Assembly (NCBI GenBank): GCA_947501445.1
Contig: CANMVS010000005.1
Coordinates: 1 to 64,000, forward strand
Length of the DNA stretch: 64,000 nt
Direction: 5' to 3'
Source of the DNA: an uncultured Rhizobiaceae group bacterium
Lineage (GTDB): Bacteria > Pseudomonadota > Alphaproteobacteria > Rhizobiales > Rhizobiaceae
The stretch's first letter is position 1. Each line of letters starts with the position of its first letter. The position numbers and the translations under genes were made by a program. The notes beneath the pieces are model-generated. The model was not told where the DNA came from, ran no database searches, and worked only from the letters and a program-made list of their open reading frames with translations. Positions 1-15,000 of this stretch are shown here, piece by piece.

Positions 1-3000
1 TCCACAATACGCACACAACCATCGCCGCCATCTTGAGCGAGTGCGTCCATATTCTCAGGCACCACATAGGCAATCAGTCTTGTATCACCGGTCTCGTCCT
101 TGCGTGCCTCGACAACAGCCTGCGCTATGCCATCACACGCCTGCAGTCCCGCTTCAATCTCGCCAAGCTCCACCCGCATGCCACGGATTTTTACCTGAAA
201 GTCCGAACGGCCCAGAAACTCTAACGTGCCATCAGAACGCCAGCGCGCAATATCGCCTGTGCAGTACAAACGGGCACCGGGTTCATTCCCGAATGGATCA
301 GCAATGAACTTCTCACTCGTCAGACCAGATCGCCCCAGATAACCACGCCCAACCTGAACTCCGCCGATAAGCAATTCACCCGCAACACCAATAGGCTGCA
401 GCTTGAGTTGTTCATCCAATACATACGCCTGACAGTTAGCAACCGCACGCCCAATCGCAACACTGCCGCCTTCCAAAAGTGTTCCTTCGTCCACAAGGTG
501 TTCCACACAGGTCACAACTGTTTCAGTCGGGCCATAGGCGTTTATGAGCACGCAATGCTGTGACGCCAATCGTGCAAGACTGGCAGATAGCGCCTCACCG
601 GTCGCGACAACACGCATCAGGCCAGACAATACATCCGGTGCACTGGAAAGCAGTGCGGCTAGCAATGCGGGCGACGCAACACACACGCTCACATCAAAAG
701 CTTTTAGAAAGTTTCCAAGCGCCACACCATCCAACATGTTATCACGTGGCACGATCACCAGTCTGGCGCCGACGCTGAGTGTGGACAGCACTTCCTCGAA
801 GTAGGCATCAAAGCTGATAGAGGCAAGTTGGCCTACACGACTTGCGCTTGTAAGACCAAACGCACAGACCTGATGACGTGCTACATTGGCTAGACCTTCA
901 TGGCCAACCATCACACCCTTCGGTTTTCCAGTAGAACCGGAAGTATAGATCACATAGGCAAGGCTGTCAGACACCAGTGGTGCAAGGCGTTCTTCATCGC
1001 CAATGGCAGTTGCTGGCAGTGCATTAATTTGAGCAACACAATGCTTTTCATCTATTACAACGATCTGCCCTGCTCGTTGCGGCAACATTGCTTGTGATGC
1101 AACCACCACTTTGGCATTGGCATCTTCAAGCATGAAGGCAAGTCGCTCAGTCGGATATTCCGGATCAAGCGGCAGATACGCACCGCCTGCCTTCCAGATG
1201 CCAAGCAGCGTAACGATGAGTTCCTGGCTGCGCTCAAGACACACACCAACTACGCATTCAGGCCCGATATCAATTGCCATCAAGTGACGGGCAAGCCTGT
1301 TCGAAGCCGCATCAAGCTCAGCATAACTGAGTTGTCGGTCCCCGTCGATCACGGCAATCGCATTCGGCTTTTGTTTCACCTGCTCTTCGAACAGGTCAAT
1401 AAACGTCTGGTCCTTCGGATAGTCTATAGCGGTGTCGTTGAAGTTAGTGATCAGTTCATTCCGCTCTACTGCAGATAGAATTGGCAGTTGCTCTATTGTT
1501 GTCTGCGGCGCCTCTGCGATTGTTTCAAGTATTCGACCATACATCCCTGCTATTCTGTCCGCAGTCCTTGCATCAAACAGTTGGGTTGCATAACTCAGCA
1601 ATCCACTGAGACCTCCACCCTTCAACTCGGTCATCAGGAGTGAGAGCTCAAACTGCTCATAGTTGTGGGTATCATTGCCAAAAGCCTCGGTCTCAATGCC
1701 CTCAAAAGCAGCTGCCAGGTCCCTACCGCCAGTATCTGCGGTGTTCTGCAAAATGAATAATACCTGTACAAGTGGCTGATGGCTGAGCGAACGCGCGGGC
1801 TGCACCAACTCCACAACTGCCTCAAATGGAACATTTTGATGCGCAAAACCGTCCAATATCATTCGCTTGTTTGATTTCAGTACATCTCGAAACGGCTCAT
1901 CACCTTCAAACCGGTGCCGTAGCGCAATCATATTGACAAAGATGCCAATCAACGGCTCAAGCTCCACACGGGGGCGCCCGCCAACAGCTGTGCCAATGAC
2001 AAGGTCGTCATCGCCACCGATCCGGTGCAACAGAACTGCAAAGGCTGTCTCAAGCACCATAAAAAGAGTTGCATCATGCGAACGAGCAACACTTTTAAGC
2101 TTATCGACTACATCTGCAGGAATATCGAAGGTGACATGACTCCCTCTGAAATTGGCCTTCTTTGACCGCGGTCTGTCGAATGGAAGGCTGATTGCGTCCG
2201 AAACACCGGCAAGTTGGTCTTTCCAGTAATTCGCTTTCTCACTCAGATCACCTAAGTTCAACACTTCACGCTGCCAGACGGCGTAATCGCCATACTGGAC
2301 CGCAAGGGAAGCACACGGAGCTTGCTCTCCCTTTATAAAAGCGCTGTAATGCGCAGCAACCTCGCCCTTCAGAATATCGATTGACCAGCCATCCAACACC
2401 GTATGATGGCCGCCAACAACAAGAATATGATCGTCCTCTGCCACTTTCAACAGTGTCGCACGGAACAGCGGGCCTTTTGAGAGATCAAACCGACGACTAA
2501 GTAACACTTTCACACGTGAGGAAATATTCTCTTCGTCAAGCCCGGATACATCCTCCTCGTCGACATCGAAAGAACCGACTGGCGAAATTACCTGCACGGG
2601 TCGTCCATCAAGTTGTTCAAAATGGGTGCGTAGTCCCTCATGGCGGTTCACGACACAGGCAAGTGCCTTCTTCAGCGCCTCCCTGTCCAGCGTACCTCGC
2701 AACCGCGATGATCCCTCAATGTGATAGGCAGCGCCGGCTGATGCATCAAGTCGATCCAGAAACCATAACCGCTCCTGCTGCAAAGACAGAGGCAGAGGCT
2801 TCTTGCGGTCAGCAACAGGAATGGTTTTCACAACCCCAGTATCTAACTCGCCAAGCGCCTTTGCCAGCGCTTCAATTGTGCTGTGTTCGAACACCATCCG
2901 CACCGACACTTCGTTGCCCGTTGTCTCAGCAAGTTGCGCGACAAGCCGCACAGCCATCAGCGAATCCATGCCCAGATCAAGGAGGGCGGCATTGGGTGAA

Positions 3001-6000
3001 GGTACCGTGGCCAACCCCAATATGGATTGCAATTCGTCCTGCAAATACGATACCAAAACCGCCTCGCGCCCCGAAGCCGGCGTTGATTGGAGCCTTTTGA
3101 GCAATGAATTATTACCGGGCAAGGCAGGATTGCGCAGCAGGTTTGACAGTATCGGTGGTCTATAGTTTCCAAGCGCATTGCCCATGCGCGCCCAGTTCGC
3201 ATCAACAACAACACCATTGGCAATGCTGCTGTTGAGCAGGCCTTTCATCGCATGATGACCGGCCTCGGGCTTCAAACCGCGCAGTCCCTGCCGTGCCAAA
3301 TTGGTTTTAATCGCATCATCACCGGTCATGCCAGTAACGCCGGTGTCCCATGGACCCCAGGCAATACTGGTGGCAGGCAGGCCCTGTGACCTTCGCAATG
3401 CCGCCAATCCATCAAGATATCCATTGGCCGCTGCATAATTGCTCTGTGCGGGCGATCCCAATGTGGCGGCGATCGACGAATACAGAACAAACAAATCAAT
3501 CGTATCGATGTCTTTGGTCGCCTCATGCAAATACCAGGCACCAAGAGCCTTTGGAGCAAGCACTTTGCTGAACCGTTCCGGCGTCTGTTCACTGACAACA
3601 CCATCATCCAGAACACCGGCTGCATGAACAATGCCGCCAAGGGCGAGCCAATCCGCTTTCGCACCAAAGCGATTAATCAAGTCCGAGACTTGGGTTGCAT
3701 CACCAATGTCTGCCTGTGCAATTTGTATCACACAGCCCGTTTCATCCATGATAGATTTGATCGTATCAGTGGCTACTTCATTGGGCTTTGTGCGTCCTGT
3801 CAGTACGATATACTGTGCACCCTCTCCGGCAAGCCAGCGGGCAGCCTCAAGGCCAAGTGCACCCAGGCCACCGGTGATTAGATATCTGCGGTCGGCGCGA
3901 ATGTGGGTGCGATCAACCGTCAGCACAATCTTACCGATATGACCGGCACGGCTCATCAGCTTCATCGCCTGTGATGATTCGCTGAGCGGGTAAAGATGAC
4001 AGCGCAGTGGAAACAGTTCTTCTACCTCAAACCGGGAAACCAGCCCGCCAAGCAGCTCAACCACCCGCCCTGGATCATCAACCATCCAGTTATCAATGGC
4101 CAGGATAGTGTAATCGACATCCGGACGAGCCTGTGCCATTACTTCACATGTCCAGATGTCCCGCTTGCCAATCTCTATGAAACGTCCAGCCTCGCCAAGG
4201 CACAAAAGACTTGCCTCAATAAAGCCCTCACTGGTCAGTGAGTTCAAGACAACATCAACACCCTTCCCATCAGTGGCCTGTAATATCTCTTCACCAAAAT
4301 CTGTTGTGCGGCTGTCAAACACATGGTCAACACCCAAAGAGCGCAGGTAAGCCTGTTTGCCTTTGCTGGCCGTTGTATAGACCTGTGCCCCTATGGCCTT
4401 TGCCATTTGAATGGCAGCAAGGCCAACACCACCGGCACCGGCATGGATCAAAACCTGTTCACCTGCTTTCAATCCGGCCAGTTCAAAAGCCGCTGCAACT
4501 GTGCAGAACACCGTGGGTACAGTGGCAGCTTGCGCAAAGCTCATATCCCGCGGCATCGGCAACAGCATGGTGGCCGATGTCGTCACATGGCTTGCAAAAC
4601 TACCTTCAACAAAGCCGAACACATGATCACCCAAACTCAGATGATCAACACCGTCGCCCACTGCTGTGACAATACCTGCAAGTTCACCGCCCAATTGTCC
4701 GGCATCCCCGGGATAAGCACCAAGCACGTTGAGGACATCACGGAAGTTCAGTCCCGCTGCATGAACGTCAACACATATCTCACCGGATTCAGGTTGCCGG
4801 TCATCGACAGGCACTATTCTCAATCCGTTGAATGAACCGCGTTCGCTGATCTCAAGGCGACCGCCGTCTGGCGATACCTGAATGGGCTGCGAGGGCCGCA
4901 CGAGACGCGGAACCAGCATCTGATTGTGGCGCAGTGCCAGTTGTGGTTCTGCACCGTCTGCCGCAATTACAACCGCGACATCAACGGTATCGACCTCCGC
5001 TGCCACATCGATCAACCGCAGCCCAAGGCCCGGTTGTTCACTTTGCACCGATCGGCCAAAGCCCCAAATGGCACTTTGACCGGGATTGGCTGCCTCTCCC
5101 GGTTCGACTGCAACACCATTGCGTGTCACCACGCTTACCCCGAGCGGCAGGTTCAGTTCTCTCGACAAAAGCTTTTGAACCAGTGCGAGAACCTGAGTAA
5201 GCGGCCCATCAGTTGGAGATGCAGTACCCTGTTCATTGACCGCGAAGACAACACCAGCAAGATCACTGCCGAGTGAGGTCGCCTGTTCTGCCGCATCATC
5301 AAGAAGGTTCGCCACATCGCGGCCTGTACCGCTCAGGACATTAAAACCCTGCGCCTCAAACGATGATCGCAGGTCAGACAGTGCTGCACCACTGCCATCG
5401 GAAACGAGCAGTACGATCGCACCTTCGGGGGGCACGCCAGTCTTTGACCCTGCAATCTTTGCAACGCGCCAGTCGACAACATAGGTCAACGAATCTGCTG
5501 TATCGCGTCCAAGGGCACGCAGAAACGCCTCCTTCGGTGCGCGGCGCAGGGTAAAGCCCTCAATCAGACCAAAACGCACACCCTCTTCGTCCAGAAGGTG
5601 AATGTCGTAACGCAGGCTTTGATCATCGCTTGCCTGTTCAGCAGGACGATCCACATAGGCATGGAACCGTTGTGGTACACCATGCATCAGTGTGACGCTT
5701 TCCACATGCCAGGGTGCCCAGAACACACCAGCCTCATCCTGATTGAACGCTTCCATGCCTGCTGCAAGACGCGTACAGGCATCCAGAAGCACAGGATGGA
5801 CCGGTTCATTCCGTATCAATGGCAACAATACCTGTGGAACTTCAATCTCCAGCAAGGCTTCCTGCTTGCCCAACCGTGCCTGCCTGACCGCCTGCAGCAT
5901 CGGCCCATAGGCGACACCGATATCAGACCACAATTGTGTCAGGTCATCCACATCAAGCGCATCGGTGCGTTCGACAACACCGGCAATGTCGGTGTGGACT

Positions 6001-9000
6001 TCAGGCAAGGCTTCTGCCAAATGGTCTACCCGGCCAGTAACATGGCGATGCCAGTCACCACCCTCAGCAAGTCTGCTGAAGGCTTCAAAGGAAGAGGTCT
6101 CTGCTTCTACCGCCCTGTCCATTGCAAACTGCAGATCCCGTTTGACGCTTCCGTCGTGAAGAAACAAAGGTTCCAGGAAATCGATGTTTGATATCCTGCA
6201 CGGCACGCCTGCAGCCTGAATGGCCATGGCGATATAGCTGACACCGGGAATAACGGCCTCTTCGTAAACACGATGATCACCGATCCAGGGATGGGTGCCA
6301 AGGGTGCAACCCTGCTGATAGATACGCCTGCCCATTCCGGCCAGATCAACTGACAGGCCCAGCAACGGGTGATGATCCACGCCATTCAATGCCCGCTTGC
6401 CGCGCGCCGGTTCTTCAATCCAATAGCGCTGTCGCTGGAAAGGATAGGTGGGCAAGCTGATACGTCGGCGTTCCTCACCTGCGTAAAGGCCAGCAAAGGC
6501 GAGCTTTACCCCTTGCGCATACAAAGCAGCCAGCGAAGCAAAATAGTGATCTGTTGCTTTCTCACCACCACGCATCGCCGGAATGGCCAACGGTGGTGTG
6601 GCGTCCTGCTCATCTATCGCCTGTGGCCAAGCCTGCAGTATCATCGCGCTCAGAACCGGCTGCGGGCCGATCTCAATCACAATATCGATGTCCGCTTCAG
6701 CCAGTGCCGCAACACTATCTGCAAATTGAACCGGCTGCCTTGCATGTTGGCGCCAATATTGTGCATTCGGCACACTATCAGCATCAAATGCCTTGCCCGT
6801 CACATTGCTGATCAGACGGCGGGCTGGAGCCTGCATCTCAATTGTATTTGCGACTTTCTCAAGATCAGCCAGCACCGGATCAAGCAGGCTCGAATGAAAC
6901 GCATGGCTGGTCGTCAATCGATGACAACGAATGTCTTCAGCTTCAAAGCGCTCAATGGTTGCCTCAAGCAGATCAACAGGACCAGAGATTACCTGATGGG
7001 TACCATTGTAAGAGGCAATCTCAACCGGATGTTTGCCATCAGCATTAAGACCATCAAGAACAATTGTGATCGTCGCTGCATCGGCAAACACAGCTGCCAT
7101 AGACCCGGCATCAGGTCCTTCCGTTGGCAAGGCACCCATCAGTGCACCACGGGCTGCAATCAACCGCAGTCCATCTTCCAGTGCAAACACGCCCGCAGCA
7201 TGGGCCGCTGCATATTCACCGACGCTGTGGCCAAGCACAATGGATGCTTCAATGCCAATACTGCGATAGAGTTCAAGCAGGCCGACTTCCAACACATAGA
7301 GACAAGGCTGGGTCCAGACCGTATCGTCAACGTTCCCAGCGCTATTATTCCCCCCGAACATCACATCCAAAAGCGATGTTCCACGCAGTTCTTTGATCAC
7401 GCCATCACAGCGATCCAGCACATCCTTGAATACCGGCTCACTGTCATAGAGCGCTTTGCCCATGCCCACATACTGGCTGCCCTGACCCGTGAACACGAAA
7501 GCCACCTTCGGTGCGGCATTTGATGTTCCCGTCACAAGACCCGGTGCAGACCTGCCCTGTTTGAGTGCCTTGAGCTGTGCCTTCAGATCATCAGCTGTCT
7601 CAAATACCAATCCTGCACGATGGGTAAAGTGCGAGCGTGCTGTGCCAGCGGTAAACGCCATGTCGGCAAGTGTTACCGCATTGATATCCGGGCGTGCATC
7701 AAGCCACTGCTCATATCCACTCGCAACATCCACAAGGGCCTCATCAACCTTGCCAGACAAAGGCAGAATGTGGTGAGTTCGCGTGGGAGCCACTGCTGCA
7801 GCTTCAGTGCCACTAGCTGCTGTCTTATAGCCCTCAACAATCACATGCGCATTGGTGCCGGAGAAGCCGAAGGAGCTGACGCCGGCAATGCGCCTGCCAT
7901 CATCATTCGTTGGCCACGCACGTTTATGGGCGACAACTTCAACCGGCAGTACATCCCAGTCGATATGCGGATTGGGGGTCTCAAAATACAATTGGCCCGG
8001 AATAAAGCCTGTGTTGAGCGACTGCACCGTCTTGATCAGACCGGCAATACCGGCAGCAGCTTCCAGATGACCGATATTGGCCTTTACCGTGCCCAACAGC
8101 AGCGGGCTGTCATCGTTTCTGCCCGGTCCATAGGCCGCAGCTGCCGCACGCACTTCCACCGGATCGCCAAGCTCTGTACCCGTGCCATGACATTCAAGAT
8201 ATTGTACGTCCGCTGGCTTGATACCCGCTGATGCCAGTGCATCGCCAATCACCTGCTGTTGCGCTGGACCATTTGGAACAGTCAGACCGGAACTGGCTCC
8301 ATCCTGATTAACTGCACTGCCACGAATAACAGCAAGGATGTTGTCTCCCGCTTCCTGCGCATCGCTCAGCCGCTTGAGCACAACAACACCGCAGCCCTCG
8401 CCGCGCACATAACCATCCGCGCGTGCATCAAACGTCTTGCAATGTCCACCAGGCGACAACATGCGCGCCCGGCTTGTTGCAATCATGCCCTGCGGGCTCA
8501 GCAATGTGTTTACACCACCTGCAAGCGCCAGATTGCAATCTCCCAACCGCAATGCCTGACAGGCCTGATGCAGCGCCACAAGCGAAGACGAACAGGCCGT
8601 ATCAATTGCCATGGCCGGTCCCTGAAGACCAAGCGCATAGGATACACGCCCTGCAATCACACTCAGTGAGCCACCTGTTGCGCTATGGGCATCAATCTCA
8701 TTGCCGTCGGACAAACCGCCAAGGTTGCCATATTCATTGGGGCCAACACCCACAAACACACCGGTGCGAGAGGCACGAAGGCCATCAATGGCGATACCAC
8801 CCTGTTCCAGTGCCTGACAGGAGGTCTCAAGCAGCAGCCTTTGTTGCGGATCCATGCCAATGGCTTCTCTGGGACTGATGCCAAAGAACTGTGGGTCAAA
8901 CTGATCAATGCCATCAATGAACCCGCCCATGCGGGTATAGATTTTTCCAGCAACATCCGGATCAGGATCGTAGTACGCATCAATATCAAACCGGTCCTTT

Positions 9001-12000
9001 GGAACCTCACTGATACCATCACCACCATCCATCAGCAGTGACCAGAAACGATCCGCATCCGCCCCCGATGGAACCCGGCAGCCAAGACCAATAATGGCAA
9101 TTGGATCATCGGATGAGAAGGCTCTGTTGTTTGATACGACGATGGCTGCAGATGAGGCATTGCCCGCCCAATCACCAGCCATGGCATCGGTCAGATATTC
9201 CGCCACCCGCTCGATATCTGGATAGTCGATTGCCATGGTGGCTGGCAGCGATTGACCAAAGGCCTGTTCCAGCTGATTGCGCAGTTCAACCGCCATCAGT
9301 GAATCCATGCCCAGATCAAAAAAGCCCACATCTGCAGCAGGACATTCATTCATGCCAAGGATCGATTGAAGTAGATCCTGAATATGGGTGATGATCAGCG
9401 CTTTGCGCTCACCTGCAGGCGCTGCTTCAATGCGTTCGATCAACGCCGTTTTACCAGCTTTGGACAGATCACTTATCACTGGGCGGACAGCGTCAAAGAA
9501 CGGACGTGAACGCCGCGCTTCCACGACGGCAATAAATCGTTCCCAGTCGTTATGGGTGATAATCGTCTGTATTGTGTTTGAACCAAGTGCATACCCGAGA
9601 CCAGCGGTGACCTGCCGGTTCGAGATCGTCTGCACACCAATGCGCGCCAGTGTATCTTCTGCCTGCCGGGTGACCATTCCACTGGCACGAACCGGTCCGA
9701 GGTTCAGTACTGTTGCTGGAAGACCTGATTGATGGCGCATGGCAGCAAGGCCATCCAGAAAGCCATTGGCGGCGGCATAATGGGCCTGACCCTGACTGCC
9801 CCAGACCGAGGCAATCGAGGATACCATGACAAACAGATCAACAGAGCCCATCGCCTTTGTGGCTTCATGCAGATGCCAGGCACCATGCGCCTTGCCGGAT
9901 AGTTCTCCTGCAAGAGCATCATCCGTCATATCTGTCAGTGGTTCGATTGATGCCTGTCCTGCCGCATGGATCACACCACCCAGATGAGACCAGGCCGTTT
10001 CTTCTTCATCTTTTGATGCGCCAAAGCGTGCAACAAGAGCCTTGACCGCATCAGCATTGCCGATATCAGCCTGAACCGTTGCGATCACACACGTTGCTGA
10101 CGTCGGGCTGGCTCCCTGTGCCATTGCATCAATGCGAGCAGCAACCTCATCATTGGGTGAACGGCGCCCGGCAAGCACTATGTGATTTGCCCCCTGATCT
10201 ACCAGCCATTGGGCCATGGCCAGTCCAAGGCTGCCAAGACCACCGGTAATCAGATAGCTTGCCTCAGCATTGATGTTGACAGGCCTGATAGCAGCGCCTG
10301 TCTCAACAGGCTTCAGTCTGGGCACAAAGATGCCATCTTCACGCAATGCCAACTGATCTTCATGGCTATCGCCCAGCAATACATCTGCAAGTGCTTCACC
10401 CAAACCGTCATAACCCTGCGCCGGCAGATCGATCAGCTGGCCCGCAACATCCGGGTGTTCCAGTCCCAGAACACGGCCAAAACTCCACAGGGCTGTTTGT
10501 TCAGGTGAGATCTTCACATCGCTATCAATGCGATGCGCCGCCTGTGAGACAATCGATATTGGTACTACAGCTTGTGAATACAGCACCGCCTGTATCAAAG
10601 TCAGAAGTCGCATCAACTGTTGTTCGGCAATCGCTGCCTGATCAGCACCATCATCTGCACCACAAAGCAGCACGATATGGCCTGATTGCCCCTCAGCCTT
10701 ATTTAACCAGTCAACAAACGCAGCAACGGCATCCGGACTTTCATCCAGCGATACCACATCACACTTATGGCCTTTCTCCGTGAGCTGCTCCATGAGTGTC
10801 TCGGCTAATCCAAAAGCACCGTCGCCAACAGCCAGCCGCACGAACAACCATGATCCGCCTGCATCACCTCCCTTATCACCCACGTCAACAGGACCGTTTG
10901 ACAACTCGTCCCTATGCCACACAACGTGATGGACGAAACCGTTCAACGCTTCATGGGATTGTTCAGCTTCATATCGATGGCGTATCTGAGCCAGGAATTG
11001 TTTGATCGATCCATGCTCTTCATCCACACCGAACAAACGCATCAGGTCACCCGGATCATCATTCAACAGTTGACTGAATAGTGCGCTGTCCAAGGTCGAT
11101 TTATCAGTTGTTGGAGATGATGTATCGACCCAATAGCGTTGTCTCTGGAACGGATAGGTCGGCAAGCTGAGCCGCCCACGGTCTTCCCCCGTGTAAAGAC
11201 CTGCAAAGTCCAGCTTCGCACCATGGGCATAGAGTGAGGCAACAGAAGCCACGTAGTGACCAGATGCATCACCCTCTCGGCGCAGCGATGGAACTGTTGC
11301 CGGTGGTGCAACCACCTCTTCTTCACCAGCATCATCAGGCCAGGCCTGCAGCACCATTGCACTCAATACAGACTGTGGGCCAATCTCGATCACCACATCA
11401 ACATCAGCCTCTGCCAGAGCAGCAACACTGTGCGCAAAACGAACCGGCTTGCGTGCATGATCCCGCCAGTAATGTGCATTGGGCACTTCATCAGCATCAA
11501 AGGCCTTGCCAGTCACATTGCTGATCAGACGACGAACAGGTGCCTGCATCTCGATGGAACCGGCGACCGTTTCCAATTCACTCAGCATCGGATCAATCAG
11601 GCCGGAGTGGAACGCATGGCTGGTGGTCAATCGATGACAACGAACATTGTCTACTTCAAAGCGTTCAATGGCTGCTTCAATCAGATCAACAGGACCTGAT
11701 ATTACCTGATGCGCACCATTGTATGAGGCAATCTCAACCGGTGGCTGGCTATCAGTATTGAGAGCATCCAGAACAGTTGTAATTACTTCCCCACCGGCAA
11801 ACACCGCCGCCATGGAACCTGCATCAGGCCCCGCAGTTGGCAGAGCATCCATGAGTGAACCGCGCGCTGCTATCAGTCGCAGCCCATCCTCCAGCGAGAA
11901 TACACCTGCTGCATAGGCAGCTGCATATTCTCCAACGCTGTGGCCAAGTACAACAGAGGCCTCAACGCCCACATTGCGATAGAGTTCGAGCAGGCCGACT

Positions 12001-15000
12001 TCAAGCGCGTAAAGGCATGGCTGTGTCCATGCCGTCTCATCTATGGACCAGGCATTACCATCCATCCCGAACATGACACTCAACAGTGATATGCCACGTA
12101 GTTCCATGATCATACTATCACAGCGGTCCAGCACATCTCGGAATACGGGCTCTGTGTCATAGAGCCCCTTGCCCATACCAACATACTGACTGCCTTGACC
12201 GGTGAACACGAAGGCAATTTTTAGTGCTGCCTTTGAAGTTCCCGTTACCAATCCCGCTATAGTCTTGCCCTGCTTGAGCGCCTTGAGCTGTGCCTTCAGA
12301 TCTTCAACTGTCCCAAACACCAATCCGGCACGATACTCAAAATGCGAACGGCCAATACCTGCCGTATAGGCCGTATCCGAAAGTGTCGTAGCGGTAATGT
12401 CCGGACGTGCAGCAAGCCATTGTTCGTAGCCTGCAACAAGATCAACCAATGCGTCACCCGTCTTGCCGGACAAGGGCAAAAGATAGCGCGGGCGAAGCGG
12501 CGCCGTATTTGTCTCTTCATTGTTATCGGGCTTTTCATAGCCCTCAACAATCACATGCGCATTGGTGCCGGAAAAACCGAAGGAACTGATAGCTGCAACA
12601 CGCCTGCCATCATTGGTATCAGGCCATGTGCGCTGCTCGCCAACAACCTCCACCGGCAATGTATCCCACTCGATATGCGGATTGGGGGTCTCAAGATGCA
12701 ATTGGCCCGGAATAATGCCTGTGTTGAGCGACTGCACCGTCTTGATCAGACCGGCAATACCAGCGGCGGCTTCCAAATGACCGATATTGGTTTTGACTGC
12801 GCCCAACAGCAGCGGGCTGTCATCGTTTCTGCCCGGTCCATAGGCCGCAGCTGCCGCACGTACTTCCACCGGATCGCCAAGCTCTGTACCCGTGCCATGG
12901 CATTCAAGATAGTGTACGTCCGCCGGCTTGATGCCCGCTGATGCAAGCGCATCGCTGATCAATCGTGTCTGTGAAGGCCCACTTGGCGCGGTCAGCCCGT
13001 TGCTCGCTCCATCATGATTGACCGCACTGCCCCTGATGGTGGCAAGAATGTTGTCCCCATCCGACTGCGCAACACTAAGCCGCTTGAGCACCACAACGCC
13101 GCAACCTTCACCACGAACATAACCATCTGCCCCCGCATCAAAGGTCTTGCAGCGCCCGTCCGGCGACAGCATGCTTGCATTAGCAAAGGCAGCAGTAAGG
13201 TCTGGTGCCAGGATTGCATTCACACCGCCAGCAAAGGCAAGACTGACTTGTCCGCTTTTGAGCGCATCGCATGCATCGTGCAAAGCAACCAGCGAAGATG
13301 AACAAGCTGTGTCAATGGCTTTGGCTGGCCCCTCAAGGCCAAGCACATAAGATAAACGCCCGGCTGCAACACTGCTCGCATTGCCCGTGCCCGTATAAAG
13401 ATTGTTTGAAGGTTCCTGCATGGAAGTTCTTTGGGAAGCTTCACGCAGCAATGTCTCATAATCATGCGTGCTGATGCCGAAAAAGACACCGGTACGGCTG
13501 CCCTGCAGTCCAGTGGCTTCAATACCCGCGTCCTCCAGCGCATGCCAGCTTGTCTCAAGTAAGAGCCGCTGTTGCGGGTCCATGGAGATTGCCTCAACCG
13601 GCGCTATGCGGAAGAAATCCGCATCAAACCAATCAATGCCGTCGAGATAGCCACCCCGCCAGTGGCCGACGCCATTGGTTCCTGCCATGCGCCGGTCCGA
13701 CGGCAATTCAATGACCCCGTCACCGCCGTCCAGGAGAAAATCAGCAAAACCCTGCCCCTTTTGCGACGCGCCGGGAAAACGATGCGCAAGGCCAACAATG
13801 GCAATCGGTTCGGCTTCGTTTTTACTATGACCATTCCTCATGCCAGTATCGGACGAACCGTTGACAGCAGGCCCGTCCTCAATTTCGCTGCCGCTGGCTG
13901 TGCGGACATAGACTGCCAGAGCCGTTATGGTCGGATAATCATACAGTTGGCTTGCATCGAGGCTGAGCCCATAGACCTCGCTGATCTGTCCGGTTAACTG
14001 GGCAGCCAGAAATGAATCAATGCCAAGATCCATCAGCGCCATATCGGGTTGAATGTCTTGTGGTGTAACCCCCAAAAGTGTTGCTACCGTGCGCTGCAAA
14101 TCCCATTCGAGCGACAAAGACCCGTGTGCGTCATCGCGATGGGACGCCATGACTGCAACAGTGTCCTGTTCTGCCGGGCGCTGCCAGCGTCCAATCTCGG
14201 TCAGTTCGTTGCCCAGAAACAGGTCGCGGGCCTTGCCATGCTGAATCTTGCCCGACGTCGCCTTGGGAAGACTTGCAGGTCTGATCAGCACAATTGCATG
14301 CGGATCTATCTCATGATTATCGACTACAGCCCTGCGGATCGCAGCACATACTTCATCCGCATCAAGGCCGCGTAACGCCGTGCGGCCAATTTCCATGACC
14401 ACGACAAGGCGCTCTTCAATACCGTCGCCTGGCGCAACAGTCTCACCATTTGCATCCACATCAACAGCAAAGGCTGCTGCACTGTCGCGCCTGAGAACAT
14501 CATGGGCATCACAGGCCGTTGCACAGATATCCTGGGCATAGTGATTACCACCCCGGATGACGATCAACTCCTTGAGCCGCCCAAGCACGAATAGCTCGCC
14601 ATCCATTACCGCACCAAGGTCACCCGTGCGCAGCCAGGCACGGCTGCGGCCACGCCGACCCTTCAACTTTGCGCTAAATGTCTCCGCACTCAGTTCGAGC
14701 CGACCCCAATAGCCCTTTGCAACACAAGGACCATTTAGCCAGATCTCGCCAATTGCTCCCTCCCCAATCTCCCGGCAGGTTTTCGGATCTACTATGAGAA
14801 GATGATGATCCGGGATAGCTGGCCCGCAAGACACCGACAGCGGCCCGTATGTTTCGCAAATATCTGAGAGATCAGAATCAACAGAGCTCGCAATAACATC
14901 CATTCTGCCTTGGGCCATGGCTGCCTTGTCAAGAGCAACAACCAGGGGACCATTGGAGATGGCACACCCAGTCGACAGAAGGACTGTTTCGGCCATGCCG

